Assembly (NCBI GenBank): GCA_030596305.1
Contig: JAUVKK010000061.1
Location: 1-6,216 of the forward strand
DNA from: Helicobacteraceae bacterium
Lineage (GTDB): Bacteria; Campylobacterota; Campylobacteria; Campylobacterales; Sulfurimonadaceae
Reading direction: 5' to 3'
Length of the DNA: 6,216 nt
Every line of letters starts with the position of its first letter. Position 1 is the first letter of the stretch. This document shows positions 1 through 6,015 of this stretch, piece after piece. The notes beneath the pieces were generated by a model. That model saw nothing but the letters and a program-made list of their open reading frames with translations. It searched no databases and was not told the DNA's origin. Made by a program: the position numbers and the translations under genes.

Positions 1-1
1 G

Positions 2-40
2 GCAAGTGCAGGAGAAGGTCAAACAGTTACCCTTATCTAA
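2..40 (+). CDS. 3' end of an unidentified upstream gene (partial)
   Basis: A frame open from the window edge reads ASAGEGQTVTLI and stops at TAA 38-40. The codons (GCA, GGA, GAA, GGT, CAA) look like ordinary coding usage here, and the stop falls 49 bases before the next start on the same strand, which fits a same-direction neighbour. Twelve residues are too few to name a family. It could be chance, because this frame is open only to the edge. Confidence 0.4.
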   Translation, partial: ASAGEGQTVTLI

Positions 41-50
41 GTAGGCTTAT

Positions 51-80
51 TGTAAAATACACGATTATTATAAGACGGAG
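51..80 (+). promoter_or_regulatory. Possible -10 box and ribosome binding site of the nitroreductase gene
   Basis: TAAAAT at 53-58, preceded by TG, is a plausible sigma-70 -10 element. No recognisable -35 box sits 17 bases upstream, which is common in Campylobacterota promoters. GGAG at 77-80 lies 9 bases before ATG 90 and is the likely Shine-Dalgarno site. It favours this ATG over the in-frame ATG at 99, which would be 18 bases away. The ribosome binding site is more secure than the promoter. Confidence 0.4.
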
Positions 81-89
81 TTAAGACGA

Positions 90-776
90 ATGGAAAGTAT
101 GAATGTTATTGACGCTATTAAAGGGCGTGCATCAAAGCGTAAATTTTTAAACAAATCAGTTCCTAAAGAGACAATTGAGAAGATTTTAGAAGCAGCAGCG
201 ATGACGCCAAGTGGTGCTAACATGCAGCCATGGACTGTCTACTCCGTGAGCAACCAAGAGATGCTGACAAGTATTGGCGATGCGATCATCGCACATATTG
301 ATGCCGGTGGTGATGTTGACCAGCATGTTCAGTATTATCCGCTTAACTGGATCAACCCGTACAAAAAACGCCGTATTCTTACCGGAGCAGGGCTGTATAA
401 ACTGATGGAAGTAGATCGTCACGATGATGATGCACGTCAGAAGATGTGGTTTGACAACTACCGCTGGTTCGGTGCACAAAATGTCTTTTTTGTCTACGTA
501 GAGAACGAGCTTATCAACGGTGCACAAGGTCCGCTTATTGATTGTGGTGCCTATATGCAAAACCTTATGTTAGCGACAGAAGGGTATGGCCTTGGTTCTG
601 TTCCTCAAGGTTCGACAACTGAGTATGGTAAGATCATCTCTAAGGTGATGGGCGTACCGGATAACTACTCACTGCTTTACAGCGTTGTTGTCGGATTTGA
701 AGACAAAGATGCAAAGATCAATACGTATCAGCCTAAACGCGTAAAGATGTCGGATACAGTTACTTTTATAGATTAA
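90..776 (+). CDS. Nitroreductase-family FMN-dependent oxidoreductase
   Basis: This 228-residue cytoplasmic flavoprotein belongs to the nitroreductase family, whose members use FMN and NAD(P)H to reduce nitroaromatics, quinones or other acceptors, usually as homodimers. Visible family marks are the basic N-terminal RASKR segment (13-17, FMN phosphate contact region), PSGANMQPW (40-48), the helix DCGAYMQNLMLATEGYGLGS (151-170) with following PQGS, and the closing VGFEDKDAKIN (201-211), the usual end of the flavin fold. Residues about 65-125 form a variable insertion rich in aromatic and basic residues, where substrate specificity normally resides. Length is ordinary for the family and no break is seen. 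It stands alone on the plus strand, 49 bases after a probable upstream gene, so it may be the last gene of a transcript. The physiological substrate cannot be read from sequence. RdxA- or NfsB-like naming would be a guess. Confidence 0.93.
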   Translation: MESMNVIDAIKGRASKRKFLNKSVPKETIEKILEAAAMTPSGANMQPWTVYSVSNQEMLTSIGDAIIAHIDAGGDVDQHVQYYPLNWINPYKKRRILTGAGLYKLMEVDRHDDDARQKMWFDNYRWFGAQNVFFVYVENELINGAQGPLIDCGAYMQNLMLATEGYGLGSVPQGSTTEYGKIISKVMGVPDNYSLLYSVVVGFEDKDAKINTYQPKRVKMSDTVTFID

Positions 777-813
777 GATTAACGATACATTTGATATATT
801 TCTCTTCTCCGTC

Positions 814-834
814 ATTCCGGACTTGATCCGGAAT
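814..834. repeat. Palindromic intergenic repeat, 8-bp arms (possible terminator of the nitroreductase gene)
   Basis: ATTCCGGA and TCCGGAAT are perfect inverted copies separated by CTTGA. The surrounding text (GTCATTCCGGA ... TCCGGAATCTA) resembles the short palindromic elements dispersed between genes in many proteobacteria. That likeness comes from memory, not a search. It lies 37 bases after the nitroreductase stop and could end that transcript, although the T run (842-846) begins 7 bases past the stem, so it is not a classical intrinsic terminator. Confidence 0.6.
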
Positions 835-972
835 CTACTAGTTTTTAGTCTTTCAACTTCTATTTTTAGCTTTCTGAGTTTTTATTGAATATTGAATTTT
901 ATTGACTACACTCTTTCCTTTTTTACTCCGCTAAAAAACGAAACCAAAAAAGCTCCCGTGGACGGCTTCGGG

Positions 973-988
973 GTCGATAGCTATCGAC
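973..988. repeat. Perfect 16-bp palindrome
   Basis: GTCGATAG is followed immediately by its reverse complement CTATCGAC with no loop. Such a loop-free palindrome is more likely a dimeric protein-binding site, or a copy within a dispersed repeat, than an RNA hairpin. No promoter or gene start is close enough to assign it as an operator. Confidence 0.5.
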
Positions 989-1088
989 TACCTTCCTTAC
1001 ACTCGTTCCCTCACTAAAAACCCCTAACTCGCTGTCGCTCAGACAAAGTGGTTTTCTTAACGTTCATCACTCCTTACAGTCAGCCTTG

Positions 1089-1126
1089 TAGATGCCACGG
1101 AAAGAACTCAAGCGGTGACGCATCTA
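1089..1126. repeat. Stem-loop, 7+3 bp arms with a 2-base bulge
   Basis: TAGATGC (1089-1095) pairs with GCATCTA (1120-1126). The stem continues as CAC (1096-1098) with GTG (1115-1117) across a 2-base bulge, closing a loop of 16 bases. Part of the loop, CTCAAG (1107-1112), is complementary to CTTGAG (1184-1189), so a larger fold is possible. The role is unknown. Confidence 0.4.
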
Positions 1127-1133
1127 TTTAAAG

Positions 1134-1151
1134 TGAAAGCTAGCGCTTTCA
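1134..1151. repeat. Stem-loop, 7-bp perfect arms with TAGC loop
   Basis: TGAAAGC (1134-1140) and GCTTTCA (1145-1151) are perfect inverted copies around TAGC. No T tract follows on either strand, so it is not a terminator. It sits 8 bases after the stem-loop ending at 1126 and appears to belong to the same structured block. Confidence 0.45.
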
Positions 1152-1282
1152 TTCCTGTTTGAACAAACTCTCAGCACTAGCTACTTGAGCCGTATCAATT
1201 TAAAGAATAGGGAATTGACTGCTTTAGCGATTGAATAGCAACGTAATAAGAACAGCGTCTCTTTTTTTTTCCTCAAGGATAC

Positions 1283-1321
1283 CTCTTTACTGAGCTGACT
1301 AAATGTCAGGTTAGTAAGGAG
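1283..1321. repeat. Long imperfect hairpin (about 17 positions per arm, 5-base loop)
   Basis: CTCTTTACT (1283-1291) pairs with AGTAAGGAG (1313-1321) with one G-T wobble. The stem continues through a G-T and an A-T pair, one G-G mismatch, and CTGAC (1295-1299) with GTCAG (1305-1309), closing the loop TAAAT. The long, nearly continuous stem is unlikely to be accidental. There is no flanking T tract on the plus strand. On the minus strand only an A run lies beyond it. It could be part of a structured RNA, a miniature mobile element, or an end of a decayed insertion sequence. None of these is demonstrated. Confidence 0.5.
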
Positions 1322-1463
1322 TAAAGTCTTATATAGAAGGCAGAAAGAAAAAGTTGAACCTATCACTATTCAAGATGGTTGGAAATATAAAATGTCAAAG
1401 TGTATTTCTCTTAGAAGGTCTACGCCGTCGGTACTTTGTACATCGACTCTGTTTCCGAACTTA

Positions 1464-1487
1464 TAAAAGCCAAGTAGTTGGCTTTTA
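1464..1487. terminator. Candidate bidirectional intrinsic terminator
   Basis: TAAAAGCCAA (1464-1473) and TTGGCTTTTA (1478-1487) form a perfect 10-bp stem around the loop GTAG. The A and T runs on the arms give a U-rich 3' side in either direction. For the minus strand it lies about 120 bases past the stop of the J-domain gene and is the best candidate end of the ppiD-like/ftsA/ftsZ operon. For the plus strand it would end any transcript crossing the intergenic region. The U tract is partly inside the stem, so strength is uncertain. Confidence 0.55.
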
Positions 1488-1501
1488 ATTAACAGTTCTC
1501 A

Positions 1502-1519
1502 TCTCTGACGCGACAGAGA
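1502..1519. repeat. Small stem-loop, 6-bp arms
   Basis: TCTCTG (1502-1507) and CAGAGA (1514-1519) are inverted copies around ACGCGA. An A run follows on the plus strand, so on the minus strand the T run precedes the hairpin. It therefore does not have terminator geometry for the operon. Confidence 0.35.
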
Positions 1520-1608
1520 AAAAAGTTCAGCCAATCACAGTTTAAAAAAGAGGAAATTTATGTTCAAGAGAAACATTTAGGTATATGGTTAAATTAGAAA
1601 AAGAAAAG

Positions 1609-1899
1609 TTATCGTCCGCCAAAACGATCATTCCACCACTCATGCGGTGATATGGTCTTTTTCTTGATGAACTCCTCATCAAAACGGTATTCGTACTGTT
1701 TAACGTACTCTAAGACGATCTTATATGCCTCTATGATGTCGGTGCTCATTTTAGTAGCTGTTTCTGTTTCATCAAGATGTTTGTCGGGGTGCCATTGGTG
1801 CATGAGGTTTTTGTAGCGTGCTTTTATTTCGGGAAGAGAGGCTGTATCTCGAAGACCAAGTAGTGTTTTGGCCTTCATAACCTCTTCAAAGGAGTGCAT
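1609..1899 (-). CDS. Small J-domain (DnaJ-like) co-chaperone protein
   Basis: This 96-residue cytosolic protein is essentially a single J domain (about 10-66). The invariant HPD motif is at 37-39, within QWHPDK, preceded by the basic helix II (IKARYKNLMHQW) and followed by helix III (TDIIEAYKIVLEYV). J domains bind DnaK-type Hsp70 and stimulate its ATPase. The glycine/phenylalanine region, zinc fingers and C-terminal substrate domains of true DnaJ are absent, so client choice must come from its own short tail (67-96, aromatic and charged, ending HEWWNDRFGGR) or from location. It starts 11 bases after the ftsZ stop and is last in the operon. No clear ribosome binding site precedes ATG 1899, so translation may be coupled to ftsZ. 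An internal ATG at 1878 (residue 8) has GAGG only 2 bases away and would still leave the J domain intact. Its Hsp70 partner and any division role are unknown. Confidence 0.88.
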   Translation of the reverse strand: MHSFEEVMKAKTLLGLRDTASLPEIKARYKNLMHQWHPDKHLDETETATKMSTDIIEAYKIVLEYVKQYEYRFDEEFIKKKTISPHEWWNDRFGGR

Positions 1900-1910
1900 T
1901 GTTGTAGTGT

Positions 1911-3053
1911 TTAGTCTTTCTGTTGACGCATGTATGTCGGAACGTCTAGGTAGTCATCACTTAGATCGCCGCCGACAACCATTTTAGGACGCAGTGTCTG
2001 CTGCGTTGCAGTCGGTTGTGCTTGAACAGGTGAATCTGAAATAAATGTATCATTATTAACACCCTGGTTAAGATCTTTTTCAAAACCTGTTGCAACCAAT
2101 GTAATACGAATAGCATCGATTGGCATACTGTCATCAGTTGTTGTACCAAAGATAACGTCAGCATCACCATCAGCGCTTTCATGTACGATCTCCATCGCCT
2201 CTGTCATCTCCATCATTGGAAATTCAGGGTGCATGTGGAAGTGTACTAGAACACCCATCGCGCCATTGATCGACATGTTGTCAAGCAGCGGTGACTCGAT
2301 AGCCGCTTTGATAGCTTCATACGCTGCGTTCTCACCTTGGTGCTCACCCATACCCATGAGTGCCATACCGCGATGGTTCATAACGGTTTTAAGGTCAGCA
2401 AAGTCAAGGTTGATGTCATTGTCACCGTGTGAAAGGATAACGCCAGACGTACCGCTTACAGCTTGAGCAAGAACCGAGTCAACGATCTTGAAACTCTCAC
2501 GCATACCAAGACGTTTGTCGATGATAGAGAGAAGCTTGTCATTAGGAATGATAACAATAGAGTCACATTCACTTTTAAGATCATCAAGACCTTTTTCAGC
2601 AAGCTTAGAACGTTTTCCACCTTCAAACTTGAACGGTTTAGTCACAACAGCGATTGTCAGTGCACCGACCTCTTTAGCGATCTGTGCAACAATAGGTGCA
2701 GCACCGGTACCAGTACCACCACCAAGACCTGCAGCGATGAAAACGATGTCCGCACCGTCAAGTGCTGTACGAAGTTCATCATAACTTTCCAGTGCAGAGT
2801 CCTTACCAACAGATGGCTTCATACCTGCACCAAGACCCTTAGTCAGCTTACCGCCAAGTTGGATCTTTGTCTTTGCCGATGAATTATCAAGTACCTGTGC
2901 ATCGGTATTTGCAACCACCAACTCAATACCATCAACACCTTCATTGATCATATGTCCGATCATATTGCCGCCACCGCCGCCGACACCGACAGCAACGATT
3001 CTAGCACCAGTTTGTCGAGTTGATTCCTCGATTATAAACATATCACTACTCAT
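1911..3053 (-). CDS. ftsZ: Cell division protein FtsZ (tubulin-like GTPase)
   Basis: FtsZ polymerises with GTP at mid-cell into the Z ring that organises the divisome. The 380 residues match usual length. The nucleotide-binding domain shows GVGGGGGN (23-30), NTD (49-51), the tubulin signature GGGTGTG (111-117), and TKPFKFEGGKR (138-148). The T7 loop NLDFADL (215-221) carries Asp217 and Asp220, which complete the active site of the neighbouring subunit. A short linker (about 326-366) leads to the C-terminal conserved peptide LDVPTYMRQQ (369-378), which binds FtsA. The first glycine loop reads GGGGGN where many bacteria have GGAGGN, a conservative change. All catalytic residues are present and no break is seen. 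It follows ftsA by 13 bases, which include a strong ribosome binding site, and precedes the J-domain gene. Regulation is probably from the promoter upstream of the ppiD-like gene, as no internal promoter stands out. Confidence 0.99.
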   Translation of the reverse strand: MSSDMFIIEESTRQTGARIVAVGVGGGGGNMIGHMINEGVDGIELVVANTDAQVLDNSSAKTKIQLGGKLTKGLGAGMKPSVGKDSALESYDELRTALDGADIVFIAAGLGGGTGTGAAPIVAQIAKEVGALTIAVVTKPFKFEGGKRSKLAEKGLDDLKSECDSIVIIPNDKLLSIIDKRLGMRESFKIVDSVLAQAVSGTSGVILSHGDNDINLDFADLKTVMNHRGMALMGMGEHQGENAAYEAIKAAIESPLLDNMSINGAMGVLVHFHMHPEFPMMEMTEAMEIVHESADGDADVIFGTTTDDSMPIDAIRITLVATGFEKDLNQGVNNDTFISDSPVQAQPTATQQTLRPKMVVGGDLSDDYLDVPTYMRQQKD

Positions 3054-3059
3054 TTCACA

Positions 3060-3066
3060 CTCCTTA
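3060..3066 (-). promoter_or_regulatory. Ribosome binding site of ftsZ
   Basis: Read on the minus strand, TAAGGAG lies 6 bases before the ftsZ ATG and directly abuts the ftsA stop codon. It is a near-ideal Shine-Dalgarno site, and it supports both the start at 3053 and close translational linkage with ftsA. Confidence 0.85.
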
Positions 3067-4440
3067 TTAAAATAACTGGGTCATCCAGTTCCAGAATTTT
3101 GACAACGCACCTGCTTCCTGATCACCCTTGATAATCTTAGGGGTGATAGGTTTTCCAATCTTTACATCGTTGGTTTTCGCAGGGGATTCGTCTTCAATAG
3201 TCGGGATACCGCTTGAGTCGACATCAGTCAGATCCGGCATCTCGATATCGTCGAAATCATTTCTGGTATGACGCATTTTTTTATTGACATCCACTTCGTA
3301 GAGTGAATAACCGTTTGCTTCATAACGAAGCAGACCAATTGCACCGGAATAGGCTGGACTTCTTAGTTGATCGAAGAGACCATCGACCTCCATTGGTTTA
3401 GCAATACGTACAGGAAGGTTGTCGAAGATGGCACTTGCCAGTTCGCGCAGACCGTCCATATTTGTAAAACCGCCTGTTAAGACAATACCGGCACCCATCT
3501 GCTCTTTGAGACCGCTCTTTTCCAGGGATTGGGCAATGATCATCAATGTCTCTTCAACACGAGCATAGATGACGTTGTGCACGACCTCTAAAGAGACCTC
3601 ATGGGTTGAACTTTCATCACCGATGATCGGCAGTTCGATCAGGTCGTTGTTAGGTGAATGTAGAGAACCATACTCCATCTTGACACTGTCTGCTACGTTT
3701 AACGGTGTGTGCAGTGCCATAGAGAGGTCATTAGTAATATGGTTGGATCCAACACCAAGGAAGTCGTTAAAACGGATAGCATTACCGACATGGATAACAA
3801 TATTACTTGTGCTTCCGCCCATATCGACCACACCGACACCGAGCTCTTTTTCATCGTCGGTCAAGACGGCAATAGAAGAGGCGTAACCGCTCAATACAAC
3901 ATTCTCAACTTCAACACCGGCTGCACGAACAGCTTTGCGAAGGTTGTGGAAGTTTGACTTCAGTGTGGTGATGATATGTGTTTCAACTTCAAGACGAGAA
4001 GCGTTCATTCCGAGTGGATCTTCAATATAGTCCTGGTCATCAACCTTGAAGTTAAATGGCAATGTATGAAGGATCTCATACTCATTTGGGATATTGGCAT
4101 TATAAAGAGAGGTGCGCATAACACGCTCGATCTCTTTAAGCGAGATCTCTTTGTTAGGGATGTTGACAATACCGCTAGAGATCAAACTTTTAGTGTAGGC
4201 ACCCGAAATACTTACGGTTGCTTTTTTGATCTCTACACCAGCAACACGCTTTGCATCTGAAAGGGCATTTTTAATCGATTTTGAGGCTAACTCTATGTTC
4301 GTGATACTGCCTTTTTTAAGGCCTTGAGTTTTAGCAATTCCGGCACCTGTGATCTGTATATTGTTCTCAGAATCAATATTGGCGATAATCGCACAGATCT
4401 TGGTGGAACCGATGTCAATTGCTAAAACTGGTCTGCTCAC
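3067..4440 (-). CDS. ftsA: Cell division protein FtsA (actin-like membrane tether of FtsZ)
   Basis: FtsA is an actin-fold ATP-binding protein that links FtsZ filaments to the inner membrane and recruits later divisome proteins. Among the 457 residues are the phosphate-1 motif AIDIGSTKIC (7-16), the SHS2-type 1C subdomain (about 82-165), the phosphate-2 motif VVDMGGSTSNIVI (204-216), and the adenosine motif GIVLTGGFTNMDGL (318-331). A polar, acidic, probably disordered linker (about 385-443) follows. The last residues, ALSKFWNWMTQLF (445-457), form an amphipathic aromatic helix of the membrane-targeting kind. The linker makes it somewhat longer than E. coli FtsA (420). The start codon is GTG. 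It is chosen because the domain begins at once (MSRPVLAIDIG) and a perfect ribosome binding site sits 8 bases upstream. The gene begins 1 base after the ppiD-like stop and is followed 13 bases later by ftsZ. It is complete with no sign of damage. Confidence 0.98.
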   Translation of the reverse strand: MSRPVLAIDIGSTKICAIIANIDSENNIQITGAGIAKTQGLKKGSITNIELASKSIKNALSDAKRVAGVEIKKATVSISGAYTKSLISSGIVNIPNKEISLKEIERVMRTSLYNANIPNEYEILHTLPFNFKVDDQDYIEDPLGMNASRLEVETHIITTLKSNFHNLRKAVRAAGVEVENVVLSGYASSIAVLTDDEKELGVGVVDMGGSTSNIVIHVGNAIRFNDFLGVGSNHITNDLSMALHTPLNVADSVKMEYGSLHSPNNDLIELPIIGDESSTHEVSLEVVHNVIYARVEETLMIIAQSLEKSGLKEQMGAGIVLTGGFTNMDGLRELASAIFDNLPVRIAKPMEVDGLFDQLRSPAYSGAIGLLRYEANGYSLYEVDVNKKMRHTRNDFDDIEMPDLTDVDSSGIPTIEDESPAKTNDVKIGKPITPKIIKGDQEAGALSKFWNWMTQLF

Positions 4441-4441
4441 G

Positions 4442-5908
4442 TTAGTTGCCTCCTACATAAGATTCGATTGTAAACTTTGTCTCGAGCATCTTGATCAATG
4501 CTGCATCGAAGAGAGACGCTTTAAGACGCGCCACTTCTATTGCGGTTGAAGCAGATGCACTGTCTATCAACTTCTGATCAGCGATATTGAACAGTACGAT
4601 CTTGTTTTCACTCAATGCAACTAAACCACGTTTCTGTGATGAAGCAAATAGTTTAGAGACAAATAGTTTTGTCTCCTCTTCACTTAGACCGTCAAGAGGA
4701 GTACTCTGAGTGGATGTGATAAAGTCGCTCTCAGTACCTTTAAAGCTAGCAAGTGAACTGTTTGCCAACGCTTGAAGCTTTTGAGCACCTTCTTGTGCCG
4801 TATACTCAGTCAGTACAGAACTCTTAGCTTCATCAAACGACTTCGCCGTTGCAGGGTTCATCTGCTGAAGCTTGATAGTGACATATTTGTCGCCAACTTT
4901 ACGAGGCTTGATAAATGGACTAGTGATGTTCAAGGCAGTGATCTCAGCAAAGATCTCAGTAGTGAACGGGTGGTTAGCTTCATCGACAGTCATCGTCTCT
5001 ACAGCAGTTGCAGTGTCTAGTTTCTCTTTTTTGAATGCGATATAACCACGAAGTGCTTGTTTGTTGGTTGCTTTCTCATCTAAGGCAGCGATAACCAACT
5101 CTTTAGCAGCATCAAGTTCCAAGATCTTGCCTTCAGCGTCTGTAAAGTCACTACGGTTTGCTTTATAATGCTCTTGGACAGCTGTTTCATCTGCATCTGC
5201 AGAGATCTTCTCTTGTGTTAGAACCTGAAGTGTAAATGACGGGTTGTTCATGTAGTTCTGCTGACGTGCTTCCCAAAATGCTTTAAGTGCTTCGTCTGAA
5301 GAGTCAAGTGTGATGTCATTAGCATCAAGGACTTTATATTCGATCTTGTCAGCGATACTGTTTGCCGTTGTAAAGATCTTCTCTTCAAGTGGCAGTGTCT
5401 CACTCTGAAAAAGTGAAAGTACTTTTTGGATAAGGATCGAGTTACGAAGATCACCTTCATAATCAGCAACGCTGAGATTGTTTTGTTTCAGTGCTTTGAC
5501 ATAGATCTCTTTTGAGAACTTGCCATTTTCAAAAAACATCTCTTGAGAAGTGATGACTTTTGAAAGTTCACCTGAAGAGACCTCCATGTTATAGCTGTTA
5601 GCAAGATTTAAAATAAGTGTCTGCTCAACGACCTGACGCATCGCTTGCTGTTTTAAACCAAAACTCTCAGCCTGCTTTTCGTCGAAGTTTCCTTGGAAAG
5701 CTTGGTTGTATTGTCCATAAAGACGGCTATAAGCCTGCTGCCATTCGCGCTGGCTGATAGAGATGTCGCCTACTTTAGCGACGGCTCCGGCTTTATCGCC
5801 GTAGCTGTACTGTCCCCAACCGACAAAACCGGCGCCGACAAAAGCGATAGTTGAGATCCAGATGGTGATTACTAGGTATTTTCGGTGTCTTTGCATCCAA
5901 GTGATCAT
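4442..5908 (-). CDS. PpiD/SurA-like membrane-anchored periplasmic chaperone (peptidylprolyl isomerase family)
   Basis: The 488-residue protein has a basic N terminus (MITWMQRHRKY), one hydrophobic helix (about 12-32) that should anchor it in the inner membrane, and a large presumably periplasmic part. Residues about 42-170 match a SurA/PpiD N-terminal chaperone domain (GAVAKVGDISISQREWQQAY, then charged helices). Residues about 225-365 occupy the position of the PpiC/parvulin domain, but only its C-terminal strand pattern is recognisable (TSPFIKPRKVGDKYVTIKLQQ, then SFDEAKSSVL). The usual parvulin His-Ile-Leu entry motif is not visible, so isomerase activity is doubtful. E. coli PpiD has 623 residues, so this is a shorter relative. 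The family helps newly exported proteins fold after the Sec translocon. ATG 5908 has TAAGGG 10 bases upstream. The in-frame Met5 has no good site. It is first in the operon and ends 1 base before ftsA. A SurA-like name is an alternative, but the uncleaved anchor favours PpiD. Confidence 0.88.
   Translation of the reverse strand: MITWMQRHRKYLVITIWISTIAFVGAGFVGWGQYSYGDKAGAVAKVGDISISQREWQQAYSRLYGQYNQAFQGNFDEKQAESFGLKQQAMRQVVEQTLILNLANSYNMEVSSGELSKVITSQEMFFENGKFSKEIYVKALKQNNLSVADYEGDLRNSILIQKVLSLFQSETLPLEEKIFTTANSIADKIEYKVLDANDITLDSSDEALKAFWEARQQNYMNNPSFTLQVLTQEKISADADETAVQEHYKANRSDFTDAEGKILELDAAKELVIAALDEKATNKQALRGYIAFKKEKLDTATAVETMTVDEANHPFTTEIFAEITALNITSPFIKPRKVGDKYVTIKLQQMNPATAKSFDEAKSSVLTEYTAQEGAQKLQALANSSLASFKGTESDFITSTQSTPLDGLSEEETKLFVSKLFASSQKRGLVALSENKIVLFNIADQKLIDSASASTAIEVARLKASLFDAALIKMLETKFTIESYVGGN
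4449..4455 (-). promoter_or_regulatory. Ribosome binding site of ftsA inside the ppiD-like gene
   Basis: Read on the minus strand, TAGGAGG lies 8 bases before the GTG start of ftsA and overlaps the Val-Gly-Gly codons at the very end of the chaperone gene. It fixes the GTG at 4440 as the start and implies that ribosomes finishing the upstream gene pass directly over the ftsA initiation site, so translation is probably coupled. Confidence 0.85.
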
Positions 5909-5918
5909 TGTGATGTTA

Positions 5919-5965
5919 CCCTTAATATATCAATTGGTTATATTTTATGTTTTTTAATATTAAAC
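5919..5965 (-). promoter_or_regulatory. Possible promoter and ribosome binding site of the ppiD-like/ftsA/ftsZ operon
   Basis: On the minus strand, TATAAC (5942-5937) overlaps the alternative TAAAAT (5947-5942). Either could be a -10 box. The best -35 match at 17-base spacing for the first is only GTTTAA (5965-5960). TAAGGG (5924-5919) is the likely ribosome binding site, 10 bases before the start. Being AT-rich and upstream of the first gene, the location is right, but the exact boxes are uncertain. Confidence 0.35.
5953..5964. repeat. 12-bp perfect palindrome in the divergent spacer
   Basis: TTTAATATTAAA reads the same on both strands. It lies between the divergent genes and overlaps the likely promoter region of the division operon, so it could be an operator. 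However, AT-rich palindromes of this size arise easily by chance. Confidence 0.3.
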
Positions 5966-5979
5966 TAGGCTAAAAGTTC

Positions 5980-5990
5980 CCTAATTTAGG
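5980..5990. repeat. 11-bp palindrome in the divergent spacer
   Basis: CCTAA and TTAGG flank a central T. It lies 15 bases from the palindrome at 5953-5964 and about 70 bases before bioA. A regulator could bind here to control bioA, the division operon or both. It does not match the BirA or BioR operator patterns I know. Confidence 0.3.
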
Positions 5991-6015
5991 TAGATTGTCG
6001 CATTATTTGCAAATG

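Larger units (their letters stand above)
777..1608. other. Gene-poor, repeat- and hairpin-rich intergenic region (about 830 bases)
   Basis: No frame here has both a credible start with ribosome binding site and protein-like content. The stretch holds several inverted repeats, listed separately, an A/T-rich part (840-950), a more GC-rich part (950-1120), a run of nine T (1262-1270) and a terminator-like hairpin (1464-1487). On the plus strand, positions 889-1128 form an 80-codon frame interrupted only by TAA 1015-1017. It has no ATG start and contains a segment VDGFGVDSYRLPSLHSF. That pattern is typical of stop-poor intergenic repeat sequence rather than a gene. The region lies between the convergent ends of the nitroreductase gene and the division operon, a common place for repeats to accumulate. 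A small RNA cannot be excluded. Confidence 0.6.

Noticed and set aside
186..560. 124-codon minus-strand frame opposite the nitroreductase gene
   Set aside because: It lies wholly within a well-supported nitroreductase gene, and its translation is cysteine/isoleucine-rich with no family resemblance.
1187..1195. GAGCCGTAT, resembling the start of group II intron domain V
   Set aside because: The matching GTACGGTTC return strand and GAAA loop are absent, and no intron-encoded reverse transcriptase is present.
1262..1270. Run of nine T as an intrinsic terminator
   Set aside because: No stable GC-containing stem precedes it on the plus strand.
1181..1366. 61-codon minus-strand frame in the intergenic region
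   Set aside because: It spans the long hairpin and the nine-T run. It has no ribosome binding site and a low-complexity composition without recognisable family features.
777..1608. tRNA, tmRNA, RNase P RNA or CRISPR array in the gene-poor stretch
   Set aside because: No GTTCGA-type T-loop, no RNase P core motifs and no regularly spaced direct repeats were found by eye on either strand.
2233..2882. Plus-strand frames opposite ftsZ
   Set aside because: They are antisense shadows of a complete ftsZ. Their composition follows the complement of its codons and no start signals are present.
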